Assembly (NCBI GenBank): GCA_900469615.1
Contig: UBYA01000015.1
Span: 1 to 64,000, forward strand
Origin: Hyphomicrobiales bacterium
GTDB taxonomy: Bacteria > Pseudomonadota > Alphaproteobacteria > Rhizobiales > Rhizobiaceae
DNA: 64,000 bases
Reading direction: 5' to 3'
The number at the start of each line of letters is the position of its first letter. Position 1 is the first letter of the stretch. This document shows positions 43,035 to 50,953 of the stretch, one piece after another. The translations under genes were made by a program, and so were the position numbers. The notes beneath the pieces are model-generated. The model was not told where the DNA came from. It did no database searches and saw nothing but the letters and a program-made list of their open reading frames with translations.

Positions 43035-43856
43035 ATGGCAATGACGGCGACAGGCACAAGACCGCAGCGCGCGCGTGGCTGCGGCCATCTTGCGGCCAAG
43101 TGGCTGGGCGGCCGCACGCGCCTTGCCGAGCTCTATCAGGAGGGAGCGGCCAAGATCCGATTGCCCGAGACCTTCGACCACTCCATGGAAGCAGTCATCA
43201 TCAACACGGCCGGCGGCCTGACCGGCGGCGACCGGATGGACTGGAGCGTCGTTGCCGCGCCGGGCACGCGCATCGATGTGACGACGCAGGCCTGCGAGAA
43301 GATCTACAAGGCTTCGGCCGGCACGGCCGAGGTTGAGACTTCCATCAAGGTCGGCAGCGGCGCGCGGGTCGATTGGCTGCCGCAGGAGACCATTTTGTTC
43401 GACCGAGCCTCGCTTTCGCGTGCGTTGAACGTCGAGCTCGCCGACACGGCGGAATTCCTGGCCGTCGAGGCGATCCTGCTCGGGCGGAAAGCCATGGGCG
43501 AAGCGATGGAGCAGGGGCTGTTCCGCGACCGCTGGCGCATCCGTCGCGCCGGGCGGCTTGTTCATGCCGAGGAATTGCGGCTGGATGGCGATGTGGCCGC
43601 ATTGACGGCCAGGGCAGCCGTCTTGAGCGGTCAGGTTGCCTTCGCGACCTTGCTCTATGCCGGACCGCTGGCCGAGACCTATCTCGGCCGGGTCAGGCCG
43701 CTCCTCGAAACGCATATGGGAGGCGCCAGTCAATGGGGCGAAAAGCTTGTCGTGAGGCTTGCCGCCGCCGATGGTTTCGCGCTCAGAAAAATCCTGATTC
43801 CGATCATTTCCGCCTTGCGCAACGGAGCGCCTGTGCCGAAAGTCTGGAACCTGTAG
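43035..43856 (+). CDS. ureD: urease accessory protein UreD
   Basis: UreD (UreH), 273 residues, the scaffold that with UreF and UreG inserts nickel into apo-urease. The family motifs INTAGGLTGGDRMDWSVVA, TTQACEKIYKA and WLPQETILFDRASLSRAL are present, and the C-terminus ends in VPKVWNL. The ATG at 43035 follows GGAGAGGCGG; ATG 43041 and GTG 43023 are alternatives. It leads the urease genes. Confidence 0.94.
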   Translation: MAMTATGTRPQRARGCGHLAAKWLGGRTRLAELYQEGAAKIRLPETFDHSMEAVIINTAGGLTGGDRMDWSVVAAPGTRIDVTTQACEKIYKASAGTAEVETSIKVGSGARVDWLPQETILFDRASLSRALNVELADTAEFLAVEAILLGRKAMGEAMEQGLFRDRWRIRRAGRLVHAEELRLDGDVAALTARAAVLSGQVAFATLLYAGPLAETYLGRVRPLLETHMGGASQWGEKLVVRLAAADGFALRKILIPIISALRNGAPVPKVWNL

Positions 43857-43863
43857 TCCCCGG

Positions 43864-43906
43864 AGCCGGATGATCTCAGACCTGCTTGACCTGAAATCAT
43901 CCGGCT
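43864..43906. repeat. 11-base-pair hairpin between ureD and ureA
   Basis: AGCCGGATGAT at 43864-43874 pairs perfectly with ATCATCCGGCT at 43896-43906 across a 21-base loop that itself contains CAGACCTGCTTGACCTGA. No T run follows, so it may be an mRNA-stabilising or repeat element rather than a terminator. Confidence 0.55.
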
Positions 43907-43999
43907 TCAAACTCAAGGAAGCAGTGCATGACGCCGTCTAAGGACCGCTCACACTTTTCGGCATCATGCTGTGAAAAACAGCAATCACATAGGTAGGCG

Positions 44000-44302
44000 A
44001 TGAACCTCACTCCGAGAGAAAAAGACAAGCTGCTGATTTCCATGGCGGCGATGGTGGCGCGGCGGCGGCTGGAGCGCGGCGTGAAGCTCAATCATCCCGA
44101 AGCCATCGCGCTGATCACCGATTTCGTGGTCGAAGGCGCACGCGACGGCCGGCCGGTCGCCGAACTGATGGAGGCCGGCGCCCACGTCATTACCCGGGAT
44201 CAGGTGATGGAAGGCATTGCCGAAATGATCCACGACGTTCAGGTCGAGGCGACATTTCCCGACGGGACCAAGCTCGTGACCGTCCACGAGCCGATCCGGT
44301 GA
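44000..44302 (+). CDS. ureA: urease gamma subunit
   Basis: UreA, 100 residues, the small gamma subunit of the three-chain bacterial urease that hydrolyses urea to ammonia and carbamate. The full-length sequence begins MNLTPREKDKLLISMAAMVA and contains RRLERGVKLNHPEAIALIT and the MIHDVQVEATFPDGTKLVTV end. It lies eight bases before the DUF1272 gene. Confidence 0.98.
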   Translation: MNLTPREKDKLLISMAAMVARRRLERGVKLNHPEAIALITDFVVEGARDGRPVAELMEAGAHVITRDQVMEGIAEMIHDVQVEATFPDGTKLVTVHEPIR

Positions 44303-44309
44303 GGCCGAA

Positions 44310-44564
44310 ATGCTGGAGCTGAGACCCAATTGCGAATGCTGCGACAGGGATTTGCCGCCGGAAAGCGGGCAGGCGATGATCTGCACCTTCGAATGCACGT
44401 TCTGCGCCGATTGCGCCGAAACGGTATTGGGTGGCAGTTGCCCGAATTGCGGCGGCGCATTCACCCGTCGTCCTATCCGTCCGGTAGCGATGCTTGCCAG
44501 ATATCCCGCTTCGACCAGGCGTATTCTGAAAGCAGAGGGATGTGCGCCCGTCCGGGCCGCATGA
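44310..44564 (+). CDS. DUF1272 cysteine-rich zinc-ribbon protein
   Basis: An 84-residue protein of the DUF1272 family. Eight or more cysteines in the first 50 residues (CECCDRDL, CTFECTFCADCAE, GGSCPNCGGAF) form what look like two interleaved zinc-ribbon sites. The C-terminal 35 residues are basic. It lies between ureA and ureB, eight bases after the first and ten before the second, so it must be co-transcribed. A metal-related role in urease maturation is possible but not shown. Function unknown. Confidence 0.88.
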   Translation: MLELRPNCECCDRDLPPESGQAMICTFECTFCADCAETVLGGSCPNCGGAFTRRPIRPVAMLARYPASTRRILKAEGCAPVRAA

Positions 44565-44574
44565 GGAGAAAATC

Positions 44575-44880
44575 ATGATCCCAGGTGAAATCATCGCTGC
44601 GAGCGGCGACATCGAATTGAATGCCGGAGCACCGACCGTGACGCTGGAGGTGTCCAATACCGGCGACCGGCCGGTACAGGTCGGCAGCCACTATCACTTT
44701 GCCGAAACCAATGCCGGGCTTTCCTTCGATCGCGACAAGGCGCGGGGTATGCGGCTCGATATTCCGGCCGGGACCGCCGTGCGTTTCGAGCCGGGGCAGA
44801 CGCGTTCGGTGACGTTGATCCCGCTATCGGGCAAGCGCGAAGTCTACGGCTTCCGTCAGCAGGTCATGGGCAAGCTTTAA
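44575..44880 (+). CDS. ureB: urease beta subunit
   Basis: UreB, 101 residues. It carries the family segments MIPGEIIAASGDIELNAG, NTGDRPVQVGSHYHFAETN and LDIPAGTAVRFEPGQTRSVT, ending with YGFRQQVMGKL. The ATG at 44575 has GAGGAGAAAATC upstream. UreA and UreB pack against UreC. Confidence 0.98.
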   Translation: MIPGEIIAASGDIELNAGAPTVTLEVSNTGDRPVQVGSHYHFAETNAGLSFDRDKARGMRLDIPAGTAVRFEPGQTRSVTLIPLSGKREVYGFRQQVMGKL

Positions 44881-44893
44881 GTTGGGGGAATTG

Positions 44894-45328
44894 ATGTCGA
44901 TGAAATTGCTTGCGCCCGTGGCGGTTCTGGCCGCTGTGCTGATCTGCGGACCCGCCTTTGCGCAGAATGCGGACGAGCCGAAGATCGATTGCGCCAAGGC
45001 GGAAGCCCAGACGGATCTGAATATTTGCGCCGCGCGCGATTTCGACACGGCCGACAAGGCGTTGAATGCGCAGTACAAGAAGACGCGCGCCGCGATGGTT
45101 GCGATCGATGCCGATCTCGACAGCGACATGAAGGGTGCCGAGAAGGCGCTCATAAAGGCGCAGCGCGCCTGGGTGGATTATCGTGACGGCGAATGCGAGA
45201 CACAAGGATTCCAGGCACGCGGCGGCTCCATGGAGCCCATGCTGGTTTCCGGCTGCAAGGCGGATTTGACGAAAAAGCGGACCAGGGAATTGAAGGATCT
45301 CGCCGATGGGCCGGAGGGCAGTCAGTGA
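44894..45328 (+). CDS. secreted LprI/DUF1311-like protein
   Basis: A 144-residue exported protein. A signal peptide (residues about 1-24) ends in PAFAQNADE. The mature part matches the LprI/DUF1311 fold with the cysteines in KIDCAKAEAQTDLNICAARD, the helix ALNAQYKKTRAAM and the WVDYRDGECETQ segment, then a further Cys in SGCKADLTKKR. LprI of Mycobacterium inhibits lysozyme; whether this one does is unknown. The ATG at 44894 follows GGGGGAA; ATG 44900 is an alternative. It lies 13 bases after ureB and overlaps the next gene by four bases. Confidence 0.85.
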   Translation: MSMKLLAPVAVLAAVLICGPAFAQNADEPKIDCAKAEAQTDLNICAARDFDTADKALNAQYKKTRAAMVAIDADLDSDMKGAEKALIKAQRAWVDYRDGECETQGFQARGGSMEPMLVSGCKADLTKKRTRELKDLADGPEGSQ

Positions 45329-45969
45329 GCCCCAGGCGAACCGTGATGATCGTCGGCAATGGTGATATCGCGGCAGGCGCAGCCGCCGCGGTCGATGCCG
45401 CCGATCTCGTGATCCGGTTCAACGATTGCCGCTCGATGGGCGCCGGCGGCAGCCGGGCCGATGTCGTCGCCGTCTGCAACACCGGCCGCCCGGCGCGCGC
45501 CATGCTCGGCTCGGCCGAGTGGCGCAGGAGCCCGGCCGTCGCCTCCGCGTCGGAAATCTGGAGCGTGCGCGATCCCCGCAAGTTTGCCGCGCTGCGTGCG
45601 CCGCTCGCGGTTTCGCATCCGGAACTCGACGATTTCTGCGACGATTATACAGACCAGTTTGCCGCCTTCTGTCAGGCGACCGGCAAACGCCATGTGGTGA
45701 TCGATCAATCCGTTCACGAGGCCGTCGATGCCGCGCTCGCGAGCCATCATCCCGGCTCCTATGTGGTGCCGAGCAGCGGCATGATCGTGATTGCCGATGT
45801 GCTGCTGCGCTATCCGGACGACGATGTCGCCATTACCGGCTTCGGCCATACCGGCTGGGAGGAGCATCCTTTCGCTGCCGAGAAGCGGCTGGTGGATGCT
45901 TACGTCTCCCTCGGCCGCCTGACACGCCTTGCCGACACGAACCTCATCTCTGCCTCCCAAGGAGACTGA
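45325..45969 (+). CDS. GT29 sialyltransferase-like protein in the urease operon
   Basis: A 214-residue cytoplasmic protein, annotated in rhizobia, as I recall, only as a urease operon accessory protein. I see all the vertebrate sialyltransferase landmarks: an L-motif-like VGNGD (10-14) with VDAADLVIRFND (23-34), an S-motif-like PSSGM (149-153) with ITGFG (170-174), and an H-x4-E VS motif in HPFAAEKRLV (181-190). It has no signal peptide or membrane helix, and the L-S disulfide cysteines of the animal enzymes are not conserved. The GTG start at 45325 overlaps the LprI-like stop (GTGA), with GGAGGG upstream. ureC follows after three bases. Role in urease biology unknown. Confidence 0.75.
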   Translation: MSPRRTVMIVGNGDIAAGAAAAVDAADLVIRFNDCRSMGAGGSRADVVAVCNTGRPARAMLGSAEWRRSPAVASASEIWSVRDPRKFAALRAPLAVSHPELDDFCDDYTDQFAAFCQATGKRHVVIDQSVHEAVDAALASHHPGSYVVPSSGMIVIADVLLRYPDDDVAITGFGHTGWEEHPFAAEKRLVDAYVSLGRLTRLADTNLISASQGD

Positions 45970-45972
45970 TCC

Positions 45973-47685
45973 ATGCCTTACAAGATTTCCCGCGCCGCCT
46001 ATGCCAACATGTTCGGGCCGACCGTCGGCGACAGGGTTCGTCTGGCCGATACGGAACTGTTCATCGAAGTGGAGAAGGATTTCACCACCTATGGCGAGGA
46101 AGTGAAGTTCGGCGGCGGCAAGGTCATCCGCGACGGCATGGGGCAGAGCCAGGTGACGCGGGCAAATGGCGCGGTCGACACTGTCATTACCAACGCGCTG
46201 ATCCTCGACCATTGGGGGATCGTCAAGGCGGATATCGGGTTGAAGGACGGCCGTATCGTCGCAATCGGCAAAGCCGGCAATCCGGATATGCAGCCTGACG
46301 TCAACATCGTCGTCGGGCCGGGCACGGAGGCGATCGCGGGCGAGGGTAAGATCGTCACCGCCGGCGGCATGGACAGCCATATTCATTTCATCTGCCCGCA
46401 GCAGATCGAGGAAGCGCTGATGTCGGGCATCACCACCATGCTTGGCGGCGGCACCGGGCCGGCACATGGAACGCTGGCGACGACCTGTACGCCTGGCCCC
46501 TGGCATCTGGCGCGCATGATCGAATCCTTCGATGCCTTTCCCACGAATATCGGCCTTTCCGGCAAGGGCAACGCGTCCCTGCCTGCCGCGCTGGAAGAAA
46601 TGGTGCTCGGTGGCGCATGTGCCCTGAAATTGCATGAGGATTGGGGCACGACGCCGGCGGCGATCGACTGCTGCCTCAGCGTTGCAGACGAATATGACGT
46701 GCAGGTGATGATTCACACGGACACGTTGAACGAAAGCGGCTTCGTGGAAGATACGATCGGCGCCATCAAGGGCCGCACGATCCATGCCTTTCACACGGAA
46801 GGCGCCGGCGGCGGCCATGCGCCCGATATCATCAAGATCTGCGGCCAGTCGAACGTCATTCCCTCTTCGACCAATCCGACGCGGCCCTATACGGTTAATA
46901 CCATCGCCGAGCATCTGGACATGCTGATGGTGTGCCATCACCTGTCGCCGTCGATCCCGGAGGATATCGCCTTTGCCGAAAGCCGCATCCGCAAGGAGAC
47001 GATCGCGGCAGAGGATATTCTCCACGATATCGGCGCCTTCTCGATCATTTCATCCGACAGCCAGGCCATGGGCCGCGTCGGCGAAGTGGCGATTCGTACA
47101 TGGCAGACCGCCGACAAGATGAAGCGCCAGCGCGGCCGTCTGGCGCAGGAGATCGGCGACAACGACAACTTCCGCGCCAAGCGCTATATTGCCAAATATA
47201 CGATCAATCCGGCAATCGCCCATGGCGTCAGCCACGAAGTCGGCTCGATCGAGGTCGGCAAGCGCGCCGACCTGGTTCTGTGGAATCCGGCCTTCTTCGG
47301 CGTAAAGCCGGAGATGGTGCTGATCGGCGGCTCCATCGCCGCAGCGCCGATGGGCGACCCGAACGCCTCCATTCCGACGCCGCAGCCGATGCACTATCGG
47401 CCGATGTTCGGCGCTTACGGCAAAAACCGGACGAATTCCTCCGTCACCTTCGTTTCCCAGGCGGCATTCGATGCCGGGCTTGCCGGCAGGCTCGGCGTCG
47501 CCAAGGCGTTGCTGCCTGTCAGGAATACGCGCGGCGGCATCTCCAAGGCGTCGATGATCCATAACAGTCTGACGCCGCATATCGAGGTGGACCCGGAAAC
47601 CTACGAAGTGCGCGCCGATGGCGAGCTTCTGACCTGCGAGCCCGCGACGGCGCTGCCCATGGCGCAACGCTATTTCCTCTTCTGA
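45973..47685 (+). CDS. ureC: urease alpha subunit
   Basis: UreC, 570 residues, the catalytic subunit with a dinickel site. Nickel ligands are seen in GGMDSHIHFICPQQIEE, the carbamylated lysine in ALKLHEDWGTTPAAID, two His in IHTDTLNESGF and HAFHTEGAGGGHAPDI, and Asp in SSDSQAMGRVGE. The flap has MVCHHLSPSIPEDIAFAESR with the catalytic His. AAGGAGACTGATCC precedes the ATG. Its distance of three bases from the preceding gene indicates coupling. Confidence 0.99.
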   Translation: MPYKISRAAYANMFGPTVGDRVRLADTELFIEVEKDFTTYGEEVKFGGGKVIRDGMGQSQVTRANGAVDTVITNALILDHWGIVKADIGLKDGRIVAIGKAGNPDMQPDVNIVVGPGTEAIAGEGKIVTAGGMDSHIHFICPQQIEEALMSGITTMLGGGTGPAHGTLATTCTPGPWHLARMIESFDAFPTNIGLSGKGNASLPAALEEMVLGGACALKLHEDWGTTPAAIDCCLSVADEYDVQVMIHTDTLNESGFVEDTIGAIKGRTIHAFHTEGAGGGHAPDIIKICGQSNVIPSSTNPTRPYTVNTIAEHLDMLMVCHHLSPSIPEDIAFAESRIRKETIAAEDILHDIGAFSIISSDSQAMGRVGEVAIRTWQTADKMKRQRGRLAQEIGDNDNFRAKRYIAKYTINPAIAHGVSHEVGSIEVGKRADLVLWNPAFFGVKPEMVLIGGSIAAAPMGDPNASIPTPQPMHYRPMFGAYGKNRTNSSVTFVSQAAFDAGLAGRLGVAKALLPVRNTRGGISKASMIHNSLTPHIEVDPETYEVRADGELLTCEPATALPMAQRYFLF

Positions 47686-47707
47686 GATTTTCCGACGGCC
47701 GATCGTC

Positions 47708-47796
47708 GGAGCGGTTCAGAACCCCCGAACCGCTCCATTTTTCTGTTTTACGCAATTCCGGGCAGGAAACCGCCGCGCATTTTTCCAGAATTGTCC
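47708..47796. repeat. dispersed intergenic repeat, copy D
   Basis: GGAGCGGTTC/GAACCGCTCC hairpin followed by TTTACGCAATTCCGGGCAGG and CGCGCATTTTTCCAGAATTG, in the same orientation as copy A. Confidence 0.75.
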
Positions 47797-47807
47797 TGAC
47801 GCGTGTG

Positions 47808-47833
47808 GAAACCCCGGTTCTCCGGGGTTTTTG
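47808..47833 (+). terminator. rho-independent terminator after ureC
   Basis: AACCCCGG pairs with CCGGGGTT over a four-base loop and is followed by TTT, 123 bases past the ureC stop. It would separate ureDABC transcription from ureEFG. Confidence 0.85.
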
Positions 47834-48047
47834 CCATCTTGCGCGTGGAACACAGCATTATCAAAGGCATGAGATGGCGGCGCGGCGGCACCTGCATTTT
47901 TATCGGCAACCGATTTTGCGGGTGGATGTTTCGTGCTGTTCACAAGTTGGGAAATGCAGCGCATTTTAATCATTACATTAAAGACCTGGAAGCGCCTTGG
48001 CCCCTATCTCACATGATCGAAACGCTGGGCTGAGGAAGGTGAATCGC

Positions 48048-48908
48048 ATGAAACGATGGATTTCGCTGCAGGCCGAGCTCGCTAACTTTCAGCAGCGGCG
48101 TGAAATTTTTATTTTCGCGCTTAAGATGAGTTTTATCGCCGTCATCATGTCGCTTGCGATCCTTCTGGCGCTGTTATTCGCGCTGCAAGCGCTCGATCTG
48201 CTGCCATTGCCGATTCTGGAGGCGATGCGGCTCGGCGTTCTCCTGGCCTGGATCATCGGCGGCACCGTTTCCGGCGCGCTGGCGGTGCTGGCTGGCTTTT
48301 CGATCCACAAGCTCGCCGTTTCTCGCGCCGAGTTCGAGCGATTGAGCCGCACGGACATGCTGTCCGGCCTGCTCAACCGGCGGGCCTTCACCGAGGCCCT
48401 GAATATGGCCGGGGATGGCGCCTCATTGGCAATTTTCGACGTCGACCGGTTCAAGGCGATCAATGATCGGTTCGGCCATGCATCCGGCGATGCCGTGATC
48501 GTTGCGGTGTCGCAGATATTCTCCGCTGTCTTTACCGGAGATGACGTGATTGCCCGGCTCGGCGGCGAGGAATTCGGCGCCATCATCCACGGCAGCGATA
48601 CGGCCCAGCGCATCGCGCGCGTCGAGGCGATCAAGGAACAGATCGCCGAGCATCCGATCTCCATCGAGGGCGGTTCGGTAAAGATCACCATCTCCGCCGG
48701 GATTGCCGAGATCGGCAGGGATCGCAAGGCGGAGACCGTCTATGCCGCGGCCGACAAGGCCCTCTATCTTGCCAAGACGCTCGGGCGGAACCGCGTCATG
48801 CACGAGCGTGAGCGCTTGTCTCAGGTCTGGCATCGCTGCGCCACCGAGCACGAACAGGAAGCGACGACCGACGTCAGGGATCTGCAGCGGTACGTGCAGC
48901 AGATGTAG
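48048..48908 (+). CDS. membrane diguanylate cyclase (GGDEF)
   Basis: A 286-residue protein with two N-terminal membrane helices (about 20-45 and 58-85), a short linker and a GGDEF domain. The active site reads RLGGEEFGAII, preceded by FDVDRFKAINDRFGHASGDA, so it should make cyclic di-GMP from two GTP. The RxxD product-inhibition site normally nine residues before GGEEF is absent (FTGDDVIARL), so feedback control may be missing. There is no recognisable extracytoplasmic sensor. GAGGAAGGTGAATCGC precedes the ATG at 48048. It sits between ureC and ureE, with its own upstream terminator and promoter region. Confidence 0.92.
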   Translation: MKRWISLQAELANFQQRREIFIFALKMSFIAVIMSLAILLALLFALQALDLLPLPILEAMRLGVLLAWIIGGTVSGALAVLAGFSIHKLAVSRAEFERLSRTDMLSGLLNRRAFTEALNMAGDGASLAIFDVDRFKAINDRFGHASGDAVIVAVSQIFSAVFTGDDVIARLGGEEFGAIIHGSDTAQRIARVEAIKEQIAEHPISIEGGSVKITISAGIAEIGRDRKAETVYAAADKALYLAKTLGRNRVMHERERLSQVWHRCATEHEQEATTDVRDLQRYVQQM

Positions 48909-48986
48909 AGCCGATAAGCCTCATGGGCGCTTGCGTCGAAGGCGACTATTCTGCATGGTCTGGCAAAGCTCTCGTTTGGAACCGCC

Positions 48987-49490
48987 ATGCAACGCGTTAC
49001 CTCCTATCTGCCGGCCGGCACCCCTTCCTCCAATCCGATCGATCGTGTCGTCCTGCCGCACGATCTCAGGCATCTGCGCCGCAAGCTGCTGCATCTCGAA
49101 AACGGCGACATGGTCATGCTCGACCTGAAGGAGCCGGTGCTGTTCGCCAGCGGCGATCTGCTGGTGCGCGAGGACGGCGAGCTGATCGAGATCGTGGCTT
49201 CGGACGAAAAGCTCTTCGAGATTCGCCCGCGCGATCGCAGGCATCTGGTCGAGCTTGCCTGGCATCTCGGCAACAGGCATCTGCCGGCGCAGATCGAGGA
49301 AGAGCGCATCCTGATCCTGCGCGATCATGTGATCCGCTCCATGCTCGAAGGGCTGGGAGCTTTCGTTACCGAAGTCAGCGAGCCTTTCCAGCCGGCGCGC
49401 GGCGCCTATCATTCCCACGGCGGCCATTCGCATGGCCATGGCCATCATCATGACCACGGGCACGATCATCACAACCACTCGCATGATTGA
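48987..49490 (+). CDS. ureE: urease accessory protein UreE, nickel metallochaperone
   Basis: UreE, 167 residues. The N-terminal peptide-binding and central metal-binding domains are intact (VVLPHDLRHLRRKLLHLENG, LVELAWHLGNRHLPAQIEE, LRDHVIRSMLEGLGA), and the C-terminus is a histidine-rich tail of about 30 residues with 14 His, expected to store nickel. It delivers nickel to the UreDFG complex. It starts 78 bases after the cyclase gene and is followed by ureF at seven bases. Confidence 0.97.
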   Translation: MQRVTSYLPAGTPSSNPIDRVVLPHDLRHLRRKLLHLENGDMVMLDLKEPVLFASGDLLVREDGELIEIVASDEKLFEIRPRDRRHLVELAWHLGNRHLPAQIEEERILILRDHVIRSMLEGLGAFVTEVSEPFQPARGAYHSHGGHSHGHGHHHDHGHDHHNHSHD

Positions 49491-49496
49491 GCGCCG

Positions 49497-50183
49497 ATGA
49501 CCGGCAAGACGGTTACGGACGATGGCGATCTCCAGGCGCTGCTACGGCTGATGGCATGGCTGTCGCCGGCATTTCCGGTGGGCTCGTTCGCCTATTCCGG
49601 CGGACTGGAGCGCGCTGTCCACGACGGCCTGGTGGATGACAGTACCGGGCTGGAGGACTGGATCGCGGCACTTGTCCGGCATGGCTCCGTGTGGAACGAC
49701 GCGGTGTTGCTGGTCGAGGCGCATCGGGCAGGTGGCGACATGGCGCGGCTTGCGGCCGTTGCGGAACTTGCCGAGGCGCTGGCGGGCTCGAAAGAGCGGC
49801 ATGGCGAGACCATGCTGCTTGGCGATGCCTTCCTTTCGGCCGCTGCCGCCTGGGCGCACGGGATCTTTTCCGCCCTCCCGGCAAGAATGGCTTATCCGGT
49901 CGCGGTCGGCGCCGTCGCAGGCGCTCATGGCATCTCGGCCGAGAAGGCGGCTGCCGCCTTTCTGCATGCGCTGACCTCGCAGATGGTGTCGGCCGGTATC
50001 CGCCTCGGCGTCAGCGGACAGAAGGACGGCGTCTCCATCCTTGCGCGGCTGGAGGTTCTGCTGGCCGATACCGCACGGCGGGCGGCGCAATCCACCTTCG
50101 ATGATCTCGGCTCGGCGAGCATGCAGGCGGATATGGCAAGCCTGCGGCATGAAACCCAGGGCACGCGGCTCTTTCGTTCGTGA
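49497..50183 (+). CDS. ureF: urease accessory protein UreF
   Basis: UreF, 228 residues, all-helical partner of UreD and gatekeeper of UreG GTPase activity. It shows LMAWLSPAFPVGSFAYSGGL, GLEDWIAALVRHGSVWNDAV and the ALTSQMVSAGIRLGVSGQKD end region. It is seven bases after ureE and 106 before ureG. Confidence 0.96.
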   Translation: MTGKTVTDDGDLQALLRLMAWLSPAFPVGSFAYSGGLERAVHDGLVDDSTGLEDWIAALVRHGSVWNDAVLLVEAHRAGGDMARLAAVAELAEALAGSKERHGETMLLGDAFLSAAAAWAHGIFSALPARMAYPVAVGAVAGAHGISAEKAAAAFLHALTSQMVSAGIRLGVSGQKDGVSILARLEVLLADTARRAAQSTFDDLGSASMQADMASLRHETQGTRLFRS

Positions 50184-50289
50184 TGGGGAGTATCGGGAAA
50201 ATACTGAAATCGAGGCACGGCCTACGTCATTCGCCGCTGTGCGGCAGCCGGACGCTTCGCTATGCTGTCGCTTTATCGGAGTTGCGAGC

Positions 50290-50901
50290 ATGAAATCGAG
50301 AAATGGACCCTTGCGTGTCGGCATCGGCGGCCCGGTCGGTTCGGGCAAGACGGCGCTGACGGAGAAGCTGTGCAAGGCGATGCGGGACGACTATTCCGTC
50401 GCCGTCGTCACCAACGATATCTACACGACCGAGGACGCGGAAGCACTGGTACGGATGCAGGCGCTGACCTCGGATCGCATCGTCGGCGTCGAAACGGGCG
50501 GTTGCCCGCACACCGCCATCCGTGAGGATGCGACAATCAATCTGCAGGCCATTGCCGGCCTGAACGAACGGCTGCCCGATCTCGACGTGGTCTTCATCGA
50601 ATCCGGCGGCGACAATCTGGCGGCGACCTTTTCGCCCGATCTCGCCGATATCACCATCTACGTGATTTCGGTGTGCCAGGGCGAAGAGATTCCCCGCAAG
50701 GGCGGCCCGGGCATCACCAAGTCGGACCTTCTCGTCATCAACAAGAAGGATCTGGCGCCCTTCGTCGACGTCGACCTCGAGGTGATGGATCGCGATGCCA
50801 ACCGGATGCGTCAGGCGCGTCCGTTCGTGTTTTCCGACATGAAGCGGGGCGAGGGCGTCAGCAGGATCGTCGATTTCCTGAAGGAACAGGGCGGCCTCTG
50901 A
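50290..50901 (+). CDS. ureG: urease accessory GTPase UreG
   Basis: UreG, 203 residues, the SIMIBI-class GTPase that powers nickel insertion. P-loop is GIGGPVGSGKTALTEKL, the metal-binding Cys-Pro-His is in VETGGCPHTAIREDA, and the base-recognition motif is VINKKDLAP. The ATG at 50290 gives MKSRNGPLRVGIGG; the frame is open 249 bases upstream inside ureF. It ends the urease cluster and converges on the efflux pump gene. Confidence 0.98.
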   Translation: MKSRNGPLRVGIGGPVGSGKTALTEKLCKAMRDDYSVAVVTNDIYTTEDAEALVRMQALTSDRIVGVETGGCPHTAIREDATINLQAIAGLNERLPDLDVVFIESGGDNLAATFSPDLADITIYVISVCQGEEIPRKGGPGITKSDLLVINKKDLAPFVDVDLEVMDRDANRMRQARPFVFSDMKRGEGVSRIVDFLKEQGGL

Positions 50902-50917
50902 GCCGCCCCGTAACTAT

Positions 50918-50953
50918 CCCGCCTATTCAGCCGCGCCCGCCTATTCAGCCGCG
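50918..50953. repeat. 18-base perfect tandem repeat at the end of the RND gene
   Basis: CCCGCCTATTCAGCCGCG occurs twice in direct succession at 50918-50935 and 50936-50953. It spans the stop codon of the efflux pump, duplicating the last codons and the stop in frame. Confidence 0.9.

Larger units (their letters stand above)
47686..48047. other. gap between ureC and the diguanylate cyclase gene
   Basis: This 362-base gap holds repeat copy D, a rho-independent terminator and about 200 bases of AT-richer sequence that should contain a promoter for the cyclase and downstream ureEFG. No gene is visible. Confidence 0.5.
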
